Shown here piece by piece: positions 8,173 through 17,135 of a stretch of DNA of 64,000 bases. Source of the stretch: Treponema_C sp050937815. Its GTDB lineage: Bacteria; Spirochaetota; Spirochaetia; Treponematales; Treponemataceae. The notes below the pieces were generated by a model. The model searched no databases. It saw only the letters and a list, made by a program, of their open reading frames with translations, and was not told where the DNA came from. The position numbers and the translations under genes are program-made. Location: the NCBI RefSeq assembly GCF_050937815.1, contig NZ_JACDIJ010000001.1, forward strand, positions 186,001 through 250,000. Reading direction: 5' to 3'. How positions within the stretch are numbered: the stretch's first letter is position 1; each line of letters starts with the position of its first letter.

Positions 8173-9063
8173 ATGAACGATTTTTCACATATTCCGGAAA
8201 ACCGCCTCAGCGCCGCAGATACCCTCCGGCAAGCCCAGCTTGTAATGCTGCGCGAATTGCGCGTTTTCGATGAAATTTGTAAAAAACACGGGCTGCGTTA
8301 TTGGCTTGATGCCGGAACGCTTTTAGGTGCGGTTCGCCACGGCGGCTTTATTCCCTGGGACGACGATATCGACGTTATGATGCCGATTGAAGATTATAAG
8401 CGGTTTTGCACCCTTGCGCAAAAAGAGCTCCCCTTCGATATGTTTTTTCAAACCTCACAAACCGATCCCGAACACGACATACAATGGGCAAAAATCCGCG
8501 ACCGCTTCAGTTATATGGACGATCCGGGAGGTCCTTATAATTATAATCAGGGCATCCCCATCGATATTTTTCCCGCATACGAACATACGGAACGCGAATC
8601 TAAAAACCGCAATATCTTCATTTTATTTTCAGACGAAAATAAAAGGCTTAAAATTTCAAAGCGTAATTCGCGCAAAAGAAACATGTACTTGTTTTTTTGG
8701 AAAACCGTCCACTTTATAATAAAACCCCTTGTATGCCTGCCGTTTATACGCAAAAAAATACAAAAATGGGGACAAAAAGGCACAAAGGGATTTTGCTACA
8801 GCTTGGAGCAGCCCTGGTTTCATTTTTTCCCGCTCGACTGCGTTTTACCCCTTTCGACAGTAAGGTTTGAAAACCATGAATTTTATGCTCCGCACAATGT
8901 AAACGAATATTTAACGATTTGCTACGGAAATTGGCAAAAAATCCCGCCGCCTGAAAAACGCGACAAACACGGCGTCCTCGGTATTCATCCGACCGATGCG
9001 GGACCTCGCCCCGATAAAAACAGTTTAAAATGGGAAGATTATTATGGAAAAAAAACACAATAA
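8173..9063 (+). CDS. LicD family phosphotransferase (second copy)
   Basis: The 296-residue protein repeats the LicD layout of the gene at 3753: RLSAADTLRQAQLVML, LRYWLDAGTLLGAVRHGGFI, PWDDDIDVMMP, then KIRDRFSYMDD and GIPIDIFP. It is predicted to add a phospho-linked substituent to the glycan. The start is the ATG at 8173, preceded by AGAGGAAAG. The open frame extends upstream to 8020 only because it shadows the fucosyltransferase. Its last 20 bases overlap the next gene. Two LicD copies in one locus suggest two different decorated positions or substrates. Confidence 0.86.
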   Translation: MNDFSHIPENRLSAADTLRQAQLVMLRELRVFDEICKKHGLRYWLDAGTLLGAVRHGGFIPWDDDIDVMMPIEDYKRFCTLAQKELPFDMFFQTSQTDPEHDIQWAKIRDRFSYMDDPGGPYNYNQGIPIDIFPAYEHTERESKNRNIFILFSDENKRLKISKRNSRKRNMYLFFWKTVHFIIKPLVCLPFIRKKIQKWGQKGTKGFCYSLEQPWFHFFPLDCVLPLSTVRFENHEFYAPHNVNEYLTICYGNWQKIPPPEKRDKHGVLGIHPTDAGPRPDKNSLKWEDYYGKKTQ

Positions 9064-10192
9064 AGTCCAAACCGATAAGCCCATACGGGTAGCTCAAATT
9101 ATAGGAAAGGCGGTTATAAGCGGGGTCGATTCGGTGGTTATGAATTATTACCGCAATATAGATAAAAGCCGCGTTCAATTCGATTTTTTTATGGACGGCT
9201 ATAACCCGACTCTTATCGACGAAGAAATCCTTGACTTGGGCGGCCGCATCATAAAACTGCACCCTTATGAGCAATCAATGTATAAAAATATGAGTGAATG
9301 CCGCAAAGCCTTTGAAAAAAGCCGCTATACGATTGTCCATTCTCATTTAAATACCTTAAGCGTTTTTCCCCTCTTTGCGGCATGGCAGGCAAAAGTTCCC
9401 GTGCGCATAGCACACAATCACAGTACGACAAGCCGCGGCGAGTTTAAACGCAATCTTATGAAGCAGGCGCTGCGCCCTTTTTCAAAAACCTTCGCCACCC
9501 ACTATGCCGCTTGCGGCGAAACTCCTGCACGCTGGCTGTTCGGTTCGAAGGCGGTGCGGGAGCATAAAGTTCGTTTAATAAAAAACGCCGTAGATACATC
9601 GCGCTTTTACCCCGATACGGCTGCGGCACAGCGCATACGAAAAGAATTCGGCTTGGAAAAGCGTTTTATAATCGGTCATGTCGGCCGCTTTGTATTTCCG
9701 AAAAATCACGAATTGATTGTAAAGGTATTTGCCGAAGTCTATAGGCAAAATCCGAATGCCGCCCTTGTTTTAGTCGGAACCGGAGAGCTTGAAAACGAAA
9801 CGCGCGCCCTTGTAAAAAAACTCGGTATCGAACAAGCCGTATTTTTTACCGGTTTACGCCGCGATATCCCCGATTTTTTAAATGCTTTCGACGTGTTTTT
9901 TTTACCGAGCCGGTATGAAGGAATGCCCGTTGTAGGAATGGAAGCCCAAGCGGTAGGTCTTCCCTGCCTCATGAGCGATGCCGTTCCCGTCGATACAGCC
10001 GTTACCCCTCTGGTTGAGTTTTTCCCCTTGAACGCGGGTGTAAAAGAATGGGCGCGTAAAATTTTAAGTTATGAAAATCGGAGAAAAATGACTTTTCCCG
10101 ATTTAATGCGCGATTCCGGCTTTGAAATACGTTCGGCAGCCGAAAATTTATGCCGTTGGTATGAAGATTTGCAAAAAGGTGCCGCCCATTAA
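9044..10192 (+). CDS. family 4 glycosyltransferase (EpsF-like)
   Basis: The 382-residue protein is a retaining GT-B enzyme. The N-terminal domain begins IRVAQIIGKAVISGVDSVVMNYYR and includes TIVHSHLNTLSVFPLFAA. The donor-binding C-terminal domain has IIGHVGRFVFPKNHELIV, ALVLVGTGELENE and the EX7E-like segment FFLPSRYEGMPVVGMEAQAVGLP. It is closest in feel to EpsF/CapM-type exopolysaccharide transferases. It overlaps licD by 20 bases, and a GGAAGA sits before the ATG. A short gap after it carries the promoter for the sugar transferase, so it probably ends a transcription unit or is followed by an internal start. Confidence 0.87.
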   Translation: MEKKHNKVQTDKPIRVAQIIGKAVISGVDSVVMNYYRNIDKSRVQFDFFMDGYNPTLIDEEILDLGGRIIKLHPYEQSMYKNMSECRKAFEKSRYTIVHSHLNTLSVFPLFAAWQAKVPVRIAHNHSTTSRGEFKRNLMKQALRPFSKTFATHYAACGETPARWLFGSKAVREHKVRLIKNAVDTSRFYPDTAAAQRIRKEFGLEKRFIIGHVGRFVFPKNHELIVKVFAEVYRQNPNAALVLVGTGELENETRALVKKLGIEQAVFFTGLRRDIPDFLNAFDVFFLPSRYEGMPVVGMEAQAVGLPCLMSDAVPVDTAVTPLVEFFPLNAGVKEWARKILSYENRRKMTFPDLMRDSGFEIRSAAENLCRWYEDLQKGAAH

Positions 10193-10201
10193 AAAATCTC
10201 T

Positions 10202-10237
10202 TTGCTTCTTTTAAAAGAATATGATAAAATAAAGCTA
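10202..10237 (+). promoter_or_regulatory. sigma70-like promoter predicting a leaderless transcript
   Basis: TTGCTT (10202-10207), 17 bases, TAAAAT (10225-10230), then only 6 bases before the ATG at 10237. No Shine-Dalgarno is present. Transcription would begin at or next to the A of the start codon. Confidence 0.55.
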
Positions 10238-11676
10238 TGACGGCATTAGATTTCCCAAATAGCTTTAAAAAACGTTTTAATCATACAAGTTCTTTTTCAA
10301 CCGGCACAACTTTTATGATTTTCGATTGTATCGGCGTTATGTTGTGTGTCGGCGCGGCTTTTTTTACGGTAAACGCCGTAGATAAAACACTCATCAGATT
10401 CCGCGATTTTGTGGACTATTGGGTATACCTTCCCGCCTTTGCCGCAGCCTTTTTTGCCGCACGGCTTTATCCGGGCATTATGCTCCAGCCTGCCGAAGAA
10501 GTACGGCGTTTTACCCTTACATCGTTTTTTTGTTTTACCGGTATCGCCCTTTCAATAGCGGTCGAAACCGACGGCCGTGAAGCACTGAGCGTCGCTTTGT
10601 TTTTGGCCGTTCCTTTTGCAGCCTTTATACTTCCGCTTATGCGCGAAGCGGTGCGTACTTTTTTTTGCCGCTTTAATTGGTGGGGAATTCCGGTTGTCAT
10701 ATATGCTTCCGAAAAAAACAAACATATTATAACCGACCGTCTTTTAAATAAACATTCTTTCGGCTATAAACCGGCGGCAATCATCAGCTCGGACGCAGCC
10801 GGATATTCCGAATATAAAACCGTTCCCGTTTTTCCGTATTCGGAGGAAATCGAAAAATCCGTACATGCATGTAAAATTACAACGGCAATCGTTATGGAAG
10901 AGTCCGAACGGTTACGTGTAAAAACGCCGCTTAATTCCCTGCTATCCGAATACCGCTACATCATTACAATACCTTACAGTCAAAGCTTGAAATTCGTTTC
11001 CCTGTCGGTGCGCGATTTCGGCGGCATCCTCGGTTTTTCCGCTTCAAACCGTCTGACACGAATGTTAAACCTCTTTTTTAAACGCTGCATCGACTTGGCT
11101 CTTTTACTTATATTTTCCCCGCTCATTGTTCCCCTGATTTTACTTATTTCCATTCTCGTAAAATGTACGTCAAAGGGGCCTATTTTTTACGGCCATAAGC
11201 GTATCGGAAAAAACGGTAAACAAATAACCACATGGAAATTCCGCTCGATGGTTATGGATGCCGACAAACGCTTAAAAGAATTGCTCGAAAAAAATCCCGC
11301 CTTAAAACGCGAATGGGAAGAAAATCAAAAACTGGAACACGATCCGCGTATTACCGGTATCGGAAAATTGCTGCGCAAAACCAGTCTTGACGAATTACCG
11401 CAGTTTTTTAATATCTTAATCGGACAAATGAGCTTTGTCGGACCGCGGCCTGTTGTCGAAGCCGAACGGAAAAAATACGGCGACAAATTCGATTATATTT
11501 TTTCGGTTACGCCCGGCCTTTCGGGAATGTGGCAAATTTCGGGACGCTCTTCAACCGGCTATGACGAACGTATTATGCTCGATACCTTTTATATTCAAAA
11601 CTGGTCGATTTGGCTCGACATTTGGATAATTTTACAAACCTTTGTCGTCGTTGTTACGGGTAAAGGAGCCTACTAG
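10237..11676 (+). CDS. undecaprenyl-phosphate sugar phosphotransferase (initiating transferase)
   Basis: The 479-residue membrane protein belongs to the WbaP/EpsL polyisoprenyl-phosphate hexose-1-phosphate transferases. It loads the first sugar-phosphate on undecaprenyl phosphate and so starts repeat-unit synthesis. About four N-terminal membrane segments (residues 25-145) and a nucleotide-binding-like region (VVIYASEKN) precede the bacterial sugar transferase domain from about 280. That domain has KRCIDLALLLIFSPLIVPLI, FYGHKRIGKNGK, WKFRSMVMDAD, LRKTSLDELPQFFNIL and VGPRPVV, and ends with PGLSGMWQISGRS and the usual membrane-proximal tail KGAY. It has its own promoter and no ribosome-binding site. 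Confidence 0.9.
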   Translation: MTALDFPNSFKKRFNHTSSFSTGTTFMIFDCIGVMLCVGAAFFTVNAVDKTLIRFRDFVDYWVYLPAFAAAFFAARLYPGIMLQPAEEVRRFTLTSFFCFTGIALSIAVETDGREALSVALFLAVPFAAFILPLMREAVRTFFCRFNWWGIPVVIYASEKNKHIITDRLLNKHSFGYKPAAIISSDAAGYSEYKTVPVFPYSEEIEKSVHACKITTAIVMEESERLRVKTPLNSLLSEYRYIITIPYSQSLKFVSLSVRDFGGILGFSASNRLTRMLNLFFKRCIDLALLLIFSPLIVPLILLISILVKCTSKGPIFYGHKRIGKNGKQITTWKFRSMVMDADKRLKELLEKNPALKREWEENQKLEHDPRITGIGKLLRKTSLDELPQFFNILIGQMSFVGPRPVVEAERKKYGDKFDYIFSVTPGLSGMWQISGRSSTGYDERIMLDTFYIQNWSIWLDIWIILQTFVVVVTGKGAY

Positions 11677-11692
11677 TTTTATAAGGAACAAT

Positions 11693-12781
11693 ATGGCACA
11701 TAAAAAAATTGCCCTTATTACGGGCATAACCGGTCAAGACGGTTCTTTTTTGGCGGAATTTTTACTTGACAAGGGGTATGAAGTACACGGTATTATACGG
11801 CGCTCATCCTCCTTTAACACAGGACGAATCGAACACTTGTATATCGACGATTTAATTGAAGACATGCACAAAAAACGGCGTGTACATTTGCATTACGGCG
11901 ATATGACCGATTCCATGAGCATTACACGCCTTATACGGGAAATATCGCCGAGCGAAATATATAACCTCGCCGCCCAATCACACGTAAAAGTTTCTTTTGA
12001 AGTGCCCGAATTTACGGCTGAAGCGGACGGAGTGGGCGTATTGCGTATACTTGAAGCAGTGCGTTTTTTGGGACTTGAAAATACATGCCGTATATACCAA
12101 GCTTCCACTTCGGAACTGTACGGCCGGGTGCAGGAAATTCCGCAAAAAGAAACAACCCCCTTTTACCCGCGCTCGCCCTATGCCGCTGCAAAACTGTATG
12201 CGTATTGGATTATAAAAAATTACCGGGAAAGTTACGGCATATTTGCGTCAAACGGAATTTTATTCAATCACGAATCCGAGCGGCGCGGTGAAACCTTTGT
12301 TACGCGGAAAATAACCTTAGGTGCTTGCCGGATTGCACACGGATACCAAAAAAAGCTATATTTGGGCAATTTGGACGCTTTGCGCGATTGGGGCTATGCA
12401 AAAGATTATGTCGAATGCATGTGGCTTATGCTGCAGCATAAAGAAGCCGACGACTTTGTTATCGCTACCGGAGAACAATATTCCGTGCGCGATTTTTGTT
12501 TGCGCGCTTTTAAAGAAGCCGGTTTGGAATTGGAATTCCGCGGCGAAGGCATAGACGAAAAAGGGTATTGTAAAAAAACGGGACAAGTTTTAGTCGAAGT
12601 GGATCCGAAATACTTCCGCGCCGCTGAAGTTGAAACCTTATTAGGCGATCCGTCAAAGGCAAAAAATGTGTTGGGATGGAATCCGCGAAAAACATCGTTC
12701 GACGAATTGATTAAAATAATGGTAGCGCACGATATGGATTTTGTCGTACGCGATCGGCAATCCCGTACCGGAAAAAAATAA
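11693..12781 (+). CDS. gmd: GDP-mannose 4,6-dehydratase
   Basis: Gmd converts GDP-mannose to GDP-4-keto-6-deoxymannose, the first step to GDP-L-fucose. The 362-residue protein is an extended SDR: NADP motif ALITGITGQDGSFLAEFL at the start, IIRRSSSFNTGRIEHLY, YNLAAQSHVKVSF, catalytic STSELYG and SPYAAAKLYAYW (YxxxK), then FNHESERRGETFVTRKI. The start is the ATG at 11693 after AAGGA. The upstream in-frame ATG at 11642 lies within the previous gene. It is 15 bases before fcl, with which it forms the fucose pathway. Confidence 0.95.
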   Translation: MAHKKIALITGITGQDGSFLAEFLLDKGYEVHGIIRRSSSFNTGRIEHLYIDDLIEDMHKKRRVHLHYGDMTDSMSITRLIREISPSEIYNLAAQSHVKVSFEVPEFTAEADGVGVLRILEAVRFLGLENTCRIYQASTSELYGRVQEIPQKETTPFYPRSPYAAAKLYAYWIIKNYRESYGIFASNGILFNHESERRGETFVTRKITLGACRIAHGYQKKLYLGNLDALRDWGYAKDYVECMWLMLQHKEADDFVIATGEQYSVRDFCLRAFKEAGLELEFRGEGIDEKGYCKKTGQVLVEVDPKYFRAAEVETLLGDPSKAKNVLGWNPRKTSFDELIKIMVAHDMDFVVRDRQSRTGKK

Positions 12782-12796
12782 AAAACGGACGCTGTT

Positions 12797-13750
12797 ATGG
12801 AAAAAAACGCAAAAATATATGTGGCAGGGCACCGCGGTTTGGCGGGTTCTGCAATTGTACGTAAACTTCAAAGCGAAGGATATACGAATATAATTGTGCG
12901 CTCTCATGCCGAATTGGATTTGTGCAATCAAAGCCGTACAAACGATTTTTTTGCCTCCGAAAAACCCGATTACGTTTTTTTAGCGGCAGCCCGTGTCGGC
13001 GGTATCGGCGCAAATTCAATCCTCCCCGCCCCCTTTATTTACGAAAATACGATGATAGGGTTTAATGTCGTTGAAGCGGCACGGAAAAACGGCGTAAAAA
13101 AACTGCTCAATTTGGGATCGTCGTGCATATATCCCAAGTTTGCCCCTCAGCCGCTAAAAGAAGAATATCTTTTAACGGGAGCCTTGGAGCCGACAAATGA
13201 CGCCTATGCCCTTGCCAAAATCGGCGTAATAAAACTGTGTGCAAAATACAACAGCCAATACGGTACAAACTTTTTGTCCCTTATGCCGACCAATTTATAC
13301 GGTCCCGGCGACAATTATAACATTGAAACTTCCCACGTCCTTCCCGCCCTGATCGCCAAATTTCACAACGCAAAAGCATCCGGAACCGACAGCGTTTGTT
13401 TGTGGGGAGACGGAAGTCCCGAACGCGAATTTTTATACAGTGAAGATCTTGCCGATGCGGCCCTCTATCTTATGCAGCACTACAGTGCTTGCGATATAGG
13501 GGAATTTATCAATGTGGGAAGCGGAACCGACTTATCGATAAAAGAATTGGCCGAAATTGTACGTTCTGCCGTATATGCGGATACAAAGGGACGCAGCTGT
13601 AAAATCGAGTGGGATACGTCAAAACCGAACGGTACCCCCAAAAAGCTTTTGGATGTATCGCGTTTGTCCGCCCTCGGCTGGAAAGCAAAAACACCGCTTA
13701 GAACCGGCATTGCATTGACATATAAGCACTTTCTATCGGAACATATCTAG
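12797..13750 (+). CDS. fcl: GDP-L-fucose synthase
   Basis: The 317-residue epimerase/reductase finishes GDP-L-fucose synthesis from the Gmd product. It shows the NADP motif IYVAGHRGLAGSAIVRKL, AARVGGIGANS, the catalytic SSCIYP and YALAKIGVIKLC (YxxxK), LMPTNLYGPGDNY and a late SPEREFLYSEDLADA, all typical of Fcl/WcaG. It directly follows gmd. With the GT11 enzyme upstream, donor and transferase for fucosylation are in one locus. A T-run follows the stop but I see no strong terminator hairpin. Confidence 0.95.
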   Translation: MEKNAKIYVAGHRGLAGSAIVRKLQSEGYTNIIVRSHAELDLCNQSRTNDFFASEKPDYVFLAAARVGGIGANSILPAPFIYENTMIGFNVVEAARKNGVKKLLNLGSSCIYPKFAPQPLKEEYLLTGALEPTNDAYALAKIGVIKLCAKYNSQYGTNFLSLMPTNLYGPGDNYNIETSHVLPALIAKFHNAKASGTDSVCLWGDGSPEREFLYSEDLADAALYLMQHYSACDIGEFINVGSGTDLSIKELAEIVRSAVYADTKGRSCKIEWDTSKPNGTPKKLLDVSRLSALGWKAKTPLRTGIALTYKHFLSEHI

Positions 13751-13770
13751 CTTTTTTTTAAAATGCCTGT

Positions 13771-13784
13771 TATACTCATACCCA
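13771..13784 (+). promoter_or_regulatory. -10 box close to a start codon
   Basis: TATACT (13771-13776) is followed by 7 bases and the ATG at 13784. The -35 region is weak. No Shine-Dalgarno precedes either candidate ATG of this gene. The arrangement matches the leaderless pattern seen elsewhere in the window. Confidence 0.4.
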
Positions 13785-15325
13785 TGTATTCAATACGTTT
13801 TTATAAAATTCGGCGGATTTTTGCTGTTATTATATATATGTCGGCCTTGTGTTTATATGCGGAGCAGTATCACATACGTTCGGTAGCGTATGATATTCAG
13901 GGAATAACGCGCCAGTACCCCCTTTCAAAAGTCGTCAATATAGATACCGCAAAGGTTTTTACAAGCCGCTCCGAATTGGATTCATATTTAAATGAAAAGC
14001 TGATTCAATTAAAAAATCAGCGGGTGTTGGAAGAAGCATTTATTATACCCTCATACGGAAGCGAAAACGATGAAGGTATTATTCCCGTCGATTTGCTAAT
14101 AAAAACAAAGGATACATGGAATATTATTGCTTTGCCGTATCCGAAATACGATTCGAACAGCGGCTTTGTCTTTAAAATCAAAATAAAAGATTATAATTTT
14201 TTCGGTACAATGCGGACTTTAAACGGCGACATATCGTATAAATACGAAACTGCCGACACGCCGCAGCACAATATCGGAACCTCCGTTTCGTTCGATATTC
14301 CCTTTAAACTCGGAATTGCCGATGCGAATTGGGCAAACAGTTTCGGCATAAATTATATAATCGGAAAATCATCCCCGAATATAGATTTTTCAACGGGTGT
14401 CAGTTTCGACATACCCTTATACAAAATCATAAATCTTAATTTTTCAATAGCTCAGTCGGTAAAATATAACCCCGATTACAAAGCCGACGGAGATGCCTTT
14501 TATCTTGCCGAATCCGTTAATATGGGCCTGCCCATTACCTTATTAAAAACCGAAAAATGGGGGAATCTGCTATGGACTCCGTCCGCTTCGATAACTTGGA
14601 ATTGGGATCCTTTTGACATAAGTAAAAGCGGGGACGGCATTAATCGTTCCGATTTAAAAGGACCCGATATACAATTAAAACACGGCTTCGGTATGCAAAA
14701 AATAGACTGGATAGGCAATTTCAGACGAGGCTTTGCCTATACCGTATCTCAAAATCTTTCATACGACACTTTTTTTAAAACATATACAACTTCGTTTTCA
14801 ATGCATGCCGAATATTACCGCGCATTCGAGCGTGTAGGCTTTGCCGGCCGTGCATACTTATTTAAAAATTTCGGCGTAACTTCGGAAGAAGGCTCACGTA
14901 TACGCGGTGTCCGCGATAAAAACATCAATACGGATTCGGCATTGCTGATTAATATAGACGTTCCTATAAAAGTTTTACAAACCGATTGGGTGGGCTGGGG
15001 TTTACCGGCATGGACAAAATGGATTGACTTTGAAATGCAAATTTCCCCCTTTGCGGACATAGCAGTCGGCAATAATGAAGCGGCGGGAACTCAGTATAAT
15101 ATAAAAGACGGCTGGTATGCCGCCGGTTTTGAAATTATCGGTTTCCCGAATAAAATGCGAAGCATACAAGGACGCATAAGTTTCGGAATCGATACGGTGC
15201 GTTTTGCGCAAAAAGCCGGCAAAAAAATCGGTTTTGTAGACAAGGCGGTGAATAAACTTTTCAATACATCATGGCGGACAGGTTCATGGTATGAATTGTC
15301 TATCGGTATAGGCTTACATTACTAA
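13784..15325 (+). CDS. BamA/D15-like outer-membrane beta-barrel protein
   Basis: The protein of about 513 residues starts with a signal peptide (IRRIFAVIIYMSALCLYA then EQ). One POTRA-like region (HIRSVAYDIQGITRQYPL to LLIKTKDTWNI) follows, and then a long run of amphipathic strands, including SFDIPFKLG-type and EEGSRIRGVRDKNINTDSAL, which recalls the VRGY region of the D15 family. It ends in an aromatic residue (GLHY), as outer-membrane proteins do. I prefer the ATG at 13784 to the one at 13763 because it fits the signal peptide and the nearby -10 box. It could insert barrels or aid glycan/lipid export. The exact role is unknown. Confidence 0.6.
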   Translation: MYSIRFYKIRRIFAVIIYMSALCLYAEQYHIRSVAYDIQGITRQYPLSKVVNIDTAKVFTSRSELDSYLNEKLIQLKNQRVLEEAFIIPSYGSENDEGIIPVDLLIKTKDTWNIIALPYPKYDSNSGFVFKIKIKDYNFFGTMRTLNGDISYKYETADTPQHNIGTSVSFDIPFKLGIADANWANSFGINYIIGKSSPNIDFSTGVSFDIPLYKIINLNFSIAQSVKYNPDYKADGDAFYLAESVNMGLPITLLKTEKWGNLLWTPSASITWNWDPFDISKSGDGINRSDLKGPDIQLKHGFGMQKIDWIGNFRRGFAYTVSQNLSYDTFFKTYTTSFSMHAEYYRAFERVGFAGRAYLFKNFGVTSEEGSRIRGVRDKNINTDSALLINIDVPIKVLQTDWVGWGLPAWTKWIDFEMQISPFADIAVGNNEAAGTQYNIKDGWYAAGFEIIGFPNKMRSIQGRISFGIDTVRFAQKAGKKIGFVDKAVNKLFNTSWRTGSWYELSIGIGLHY

Positions 15326-15337
15326 AGGATTAAACAT

Positions 15338-17134
15338 ATGCGACACTTACTATATTCAAAAAAAATAATAATTATATGCTTTTTTTTGTCCCTGCTTTGT
15401 TACGGATTTGCACAGCAAAATATATCCGTTCCTTTAGAAGATCCCGTATATGCAATGCTTGACTATGCAATGATCCGCGGTTATTGCGAAACAATGCACA
15501 ATTCGCGCCCCTATACGCTTAAAACCGTTTTGGATTTACTGAATCAAATACTCGACAATTCCGAGTCGTTGCCGAAAGAAAAAACGCTTGCACGGGAAAC
15601 CTTGGAACGTTTAACCCCTAAATCGGTCGGCCTCCCCTTGAAACAAAAATCGCCCGCATCCGTTTTGCTAAAAAACGGGTCCTATACGTGGGAAAGTACC
15701 GCCAAACTTCCCGTTCGCATACATATAGGCGGCTCATGGGAGTCGAGTTTTAACACCAACTTTAATTCCCCCGATCTTTCCTCTATACACTGGTTTGATA
15801 TGTATATAAAAGGCGATATCGGCAATAATTTTTCCTACAATGTAAATGCAGGCATGGGAATTATGAAATTGGATATTGCGCCCGCTTCAAGCGGAGAAGC
15901 CGATTCACATGCGCCTAATACCTTCAGCCAAAGTTGGGACGGGTATCAGTATCTGATGCAAAACCTCGCTACCTTTGACGGTTTATCCAACTCGCCTGCT
16001 GCCGGTATCCGCCTTCTGCCGGAATTTGCAGTACGTTTATGGGACGGAAAAGCCGGAATCAATTTTTCACGTATGAGGCGCGATTGGGGAACGGGCGACG
16101 GCAATTTAATATTATCAAAAACCGCTCGTCCCTTTGCCGCCGTTGATGTATACATACGGCCGTTTCCGTGGATTTCTCTTTCCGCCCTTACCGGTTCGTT
16201 GGAATATTTTAATTCAAAAGGGATTCAGTCTTCCGCAAAAGAATTCCAAAACAATATCAGTGCCTTTATGGCCGAACTTTTTATAAAAGATATAGCATAT
16301 ATCGGTTTTACGTCTTCTGCCGTGTGGGTAAAACGTTTTGAACTGGGCTACCTGAATCCCGGAATGATTCCCTTTTTTTATCAAAACATGATAGGTGATT
16401 TTGATAATTTGCAATTGGGATTTGCAGTCGGCTTTAACATTCCTAAATATGCAAAACTATATTATAATCTCTTTATAGACGAAGCTATACTGAACGATGA
16501 TAATTTTTTCCATAATCCGCGTGCAAGTATGTTGATTTGGCAAACCGGATCAAAACTTACGATACCGGAAATACCTTTTACAACCTTTTTATTTCAGTAC
16601 ACAAAAATAGAACGGTATATGTATACGCATCCGCTTGAAAATGTTCCCGGCTATAACACGCCGATGAATACAAGTTATATCAATCACGGAGAACCGCTCG
16701 GCTATAAACTTAAGCCGAATTCCGACGAACTGAAAATCACGGTGCAAACACTGCCCTTTTGGTATTTGAACATACAGGGTTTTTACACCTTGGTTCACCA
16801 CGGTGTAGACTACGGTTCAAAAAAGATTCCGGGAAGTTCATACGGAGCGGGCTACAAAGAAATGTGGACTCCTGAGGCCGATGCAAATCCGACCCTGTAT
16901 CGATATAAGGATTTTCTTAAAGACGGCGTATATGAGTGGATACATTCTTTGGGTATATCTGCCGACTTAAATCTGCGCTTTGTAAAAGATATACCCTTAA
17001 AACTTCGAATGGGCTATACGCTTTCCTATACACATCATACGGAATTCGTCAACGGAAAATTTATGCAAGAACGAACCGGAGAGTACAAAAACCGCTTCGG
17101 AAACTATCTGAGCTTGTCTATAAAAGTATACTGA
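15338..17134 (+). CDS. Wzi-like outer-membrane protein (putative capsule assembly)
   Basis: The 598-residue product has a clear signal peptide (KKIIIICFFLSLLCYGFAQ). A helical N-terminal part with MIRGYCETMHNSRPY and LLNQIL comes next, followed by a large beta-barrel. The segment INFSRMRRDWGTGDGNLILS...ARPFAAVDVYIRPFPWISL is the type of sequence seen in Wzi, the outer-membrane lectin that anchors capsule. The last residues (SLSIKVY) fit an outer-membrane terminus. AAAGGATTAA gives a good ribosome-binding site. It follows the D15-like gene by 12 bases and, beyond it, the polysaccharide locus, which supports a surface-glycan role. Similarity to Wzi is judged by eye. Confidence 0.6.
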   Translation: MRHLLYSKKIIIICFFLSLLCYGFAQQNISVPLEDPVYAMLDYAMIRGYCETMHNSRPYTLKTVLDLLNQILDNSESLPKEKTLARETLERLTPKSVGLPLKQKSPASVLLKNGSYTWESTAKLPVRIHIGGSWESSFNTNFNSPDLSSIHWFDMYIKGDIGNNFSYNVNAGMGIMKLDIAPASSGEADSHAPNTFSQSWDGYQYLMQNLATFDGLSNSPAAGIRLLPEFAVRLWDGKAGINFSRMRRDWGTGDGNLILSKTARPFAAVDVYIRPFPWISLSALTGSLEYFNSKGIQSSAKEFQNNISAFMAELFIKDIAYIGFTSSAVWVKRFELGYLNPGMIPFFYQNMIGDFDNLQLGFAVGFNIPKYAKLYYNLFIDEAILNDDNFFHNPRASMLIWQTGSKLTIPEIPFTTFLFQYTKIERYMYTHPLENVPGYNTPMNTSYINHGEPLGYKLKPNSDELKITVQTLPFWYLNIQGFYTLVHHGVDYGSKKIPGSSYGAGYKEMWTPEADANPTLYRYKDFLKDGVYEWIHSLGISADLNLRFVKDIPLKLRMGYTLSYTHHTEFVNGKFMQERTGEYKNRFGNYLSLSIKVY

Positions 17135-17135
17135 T

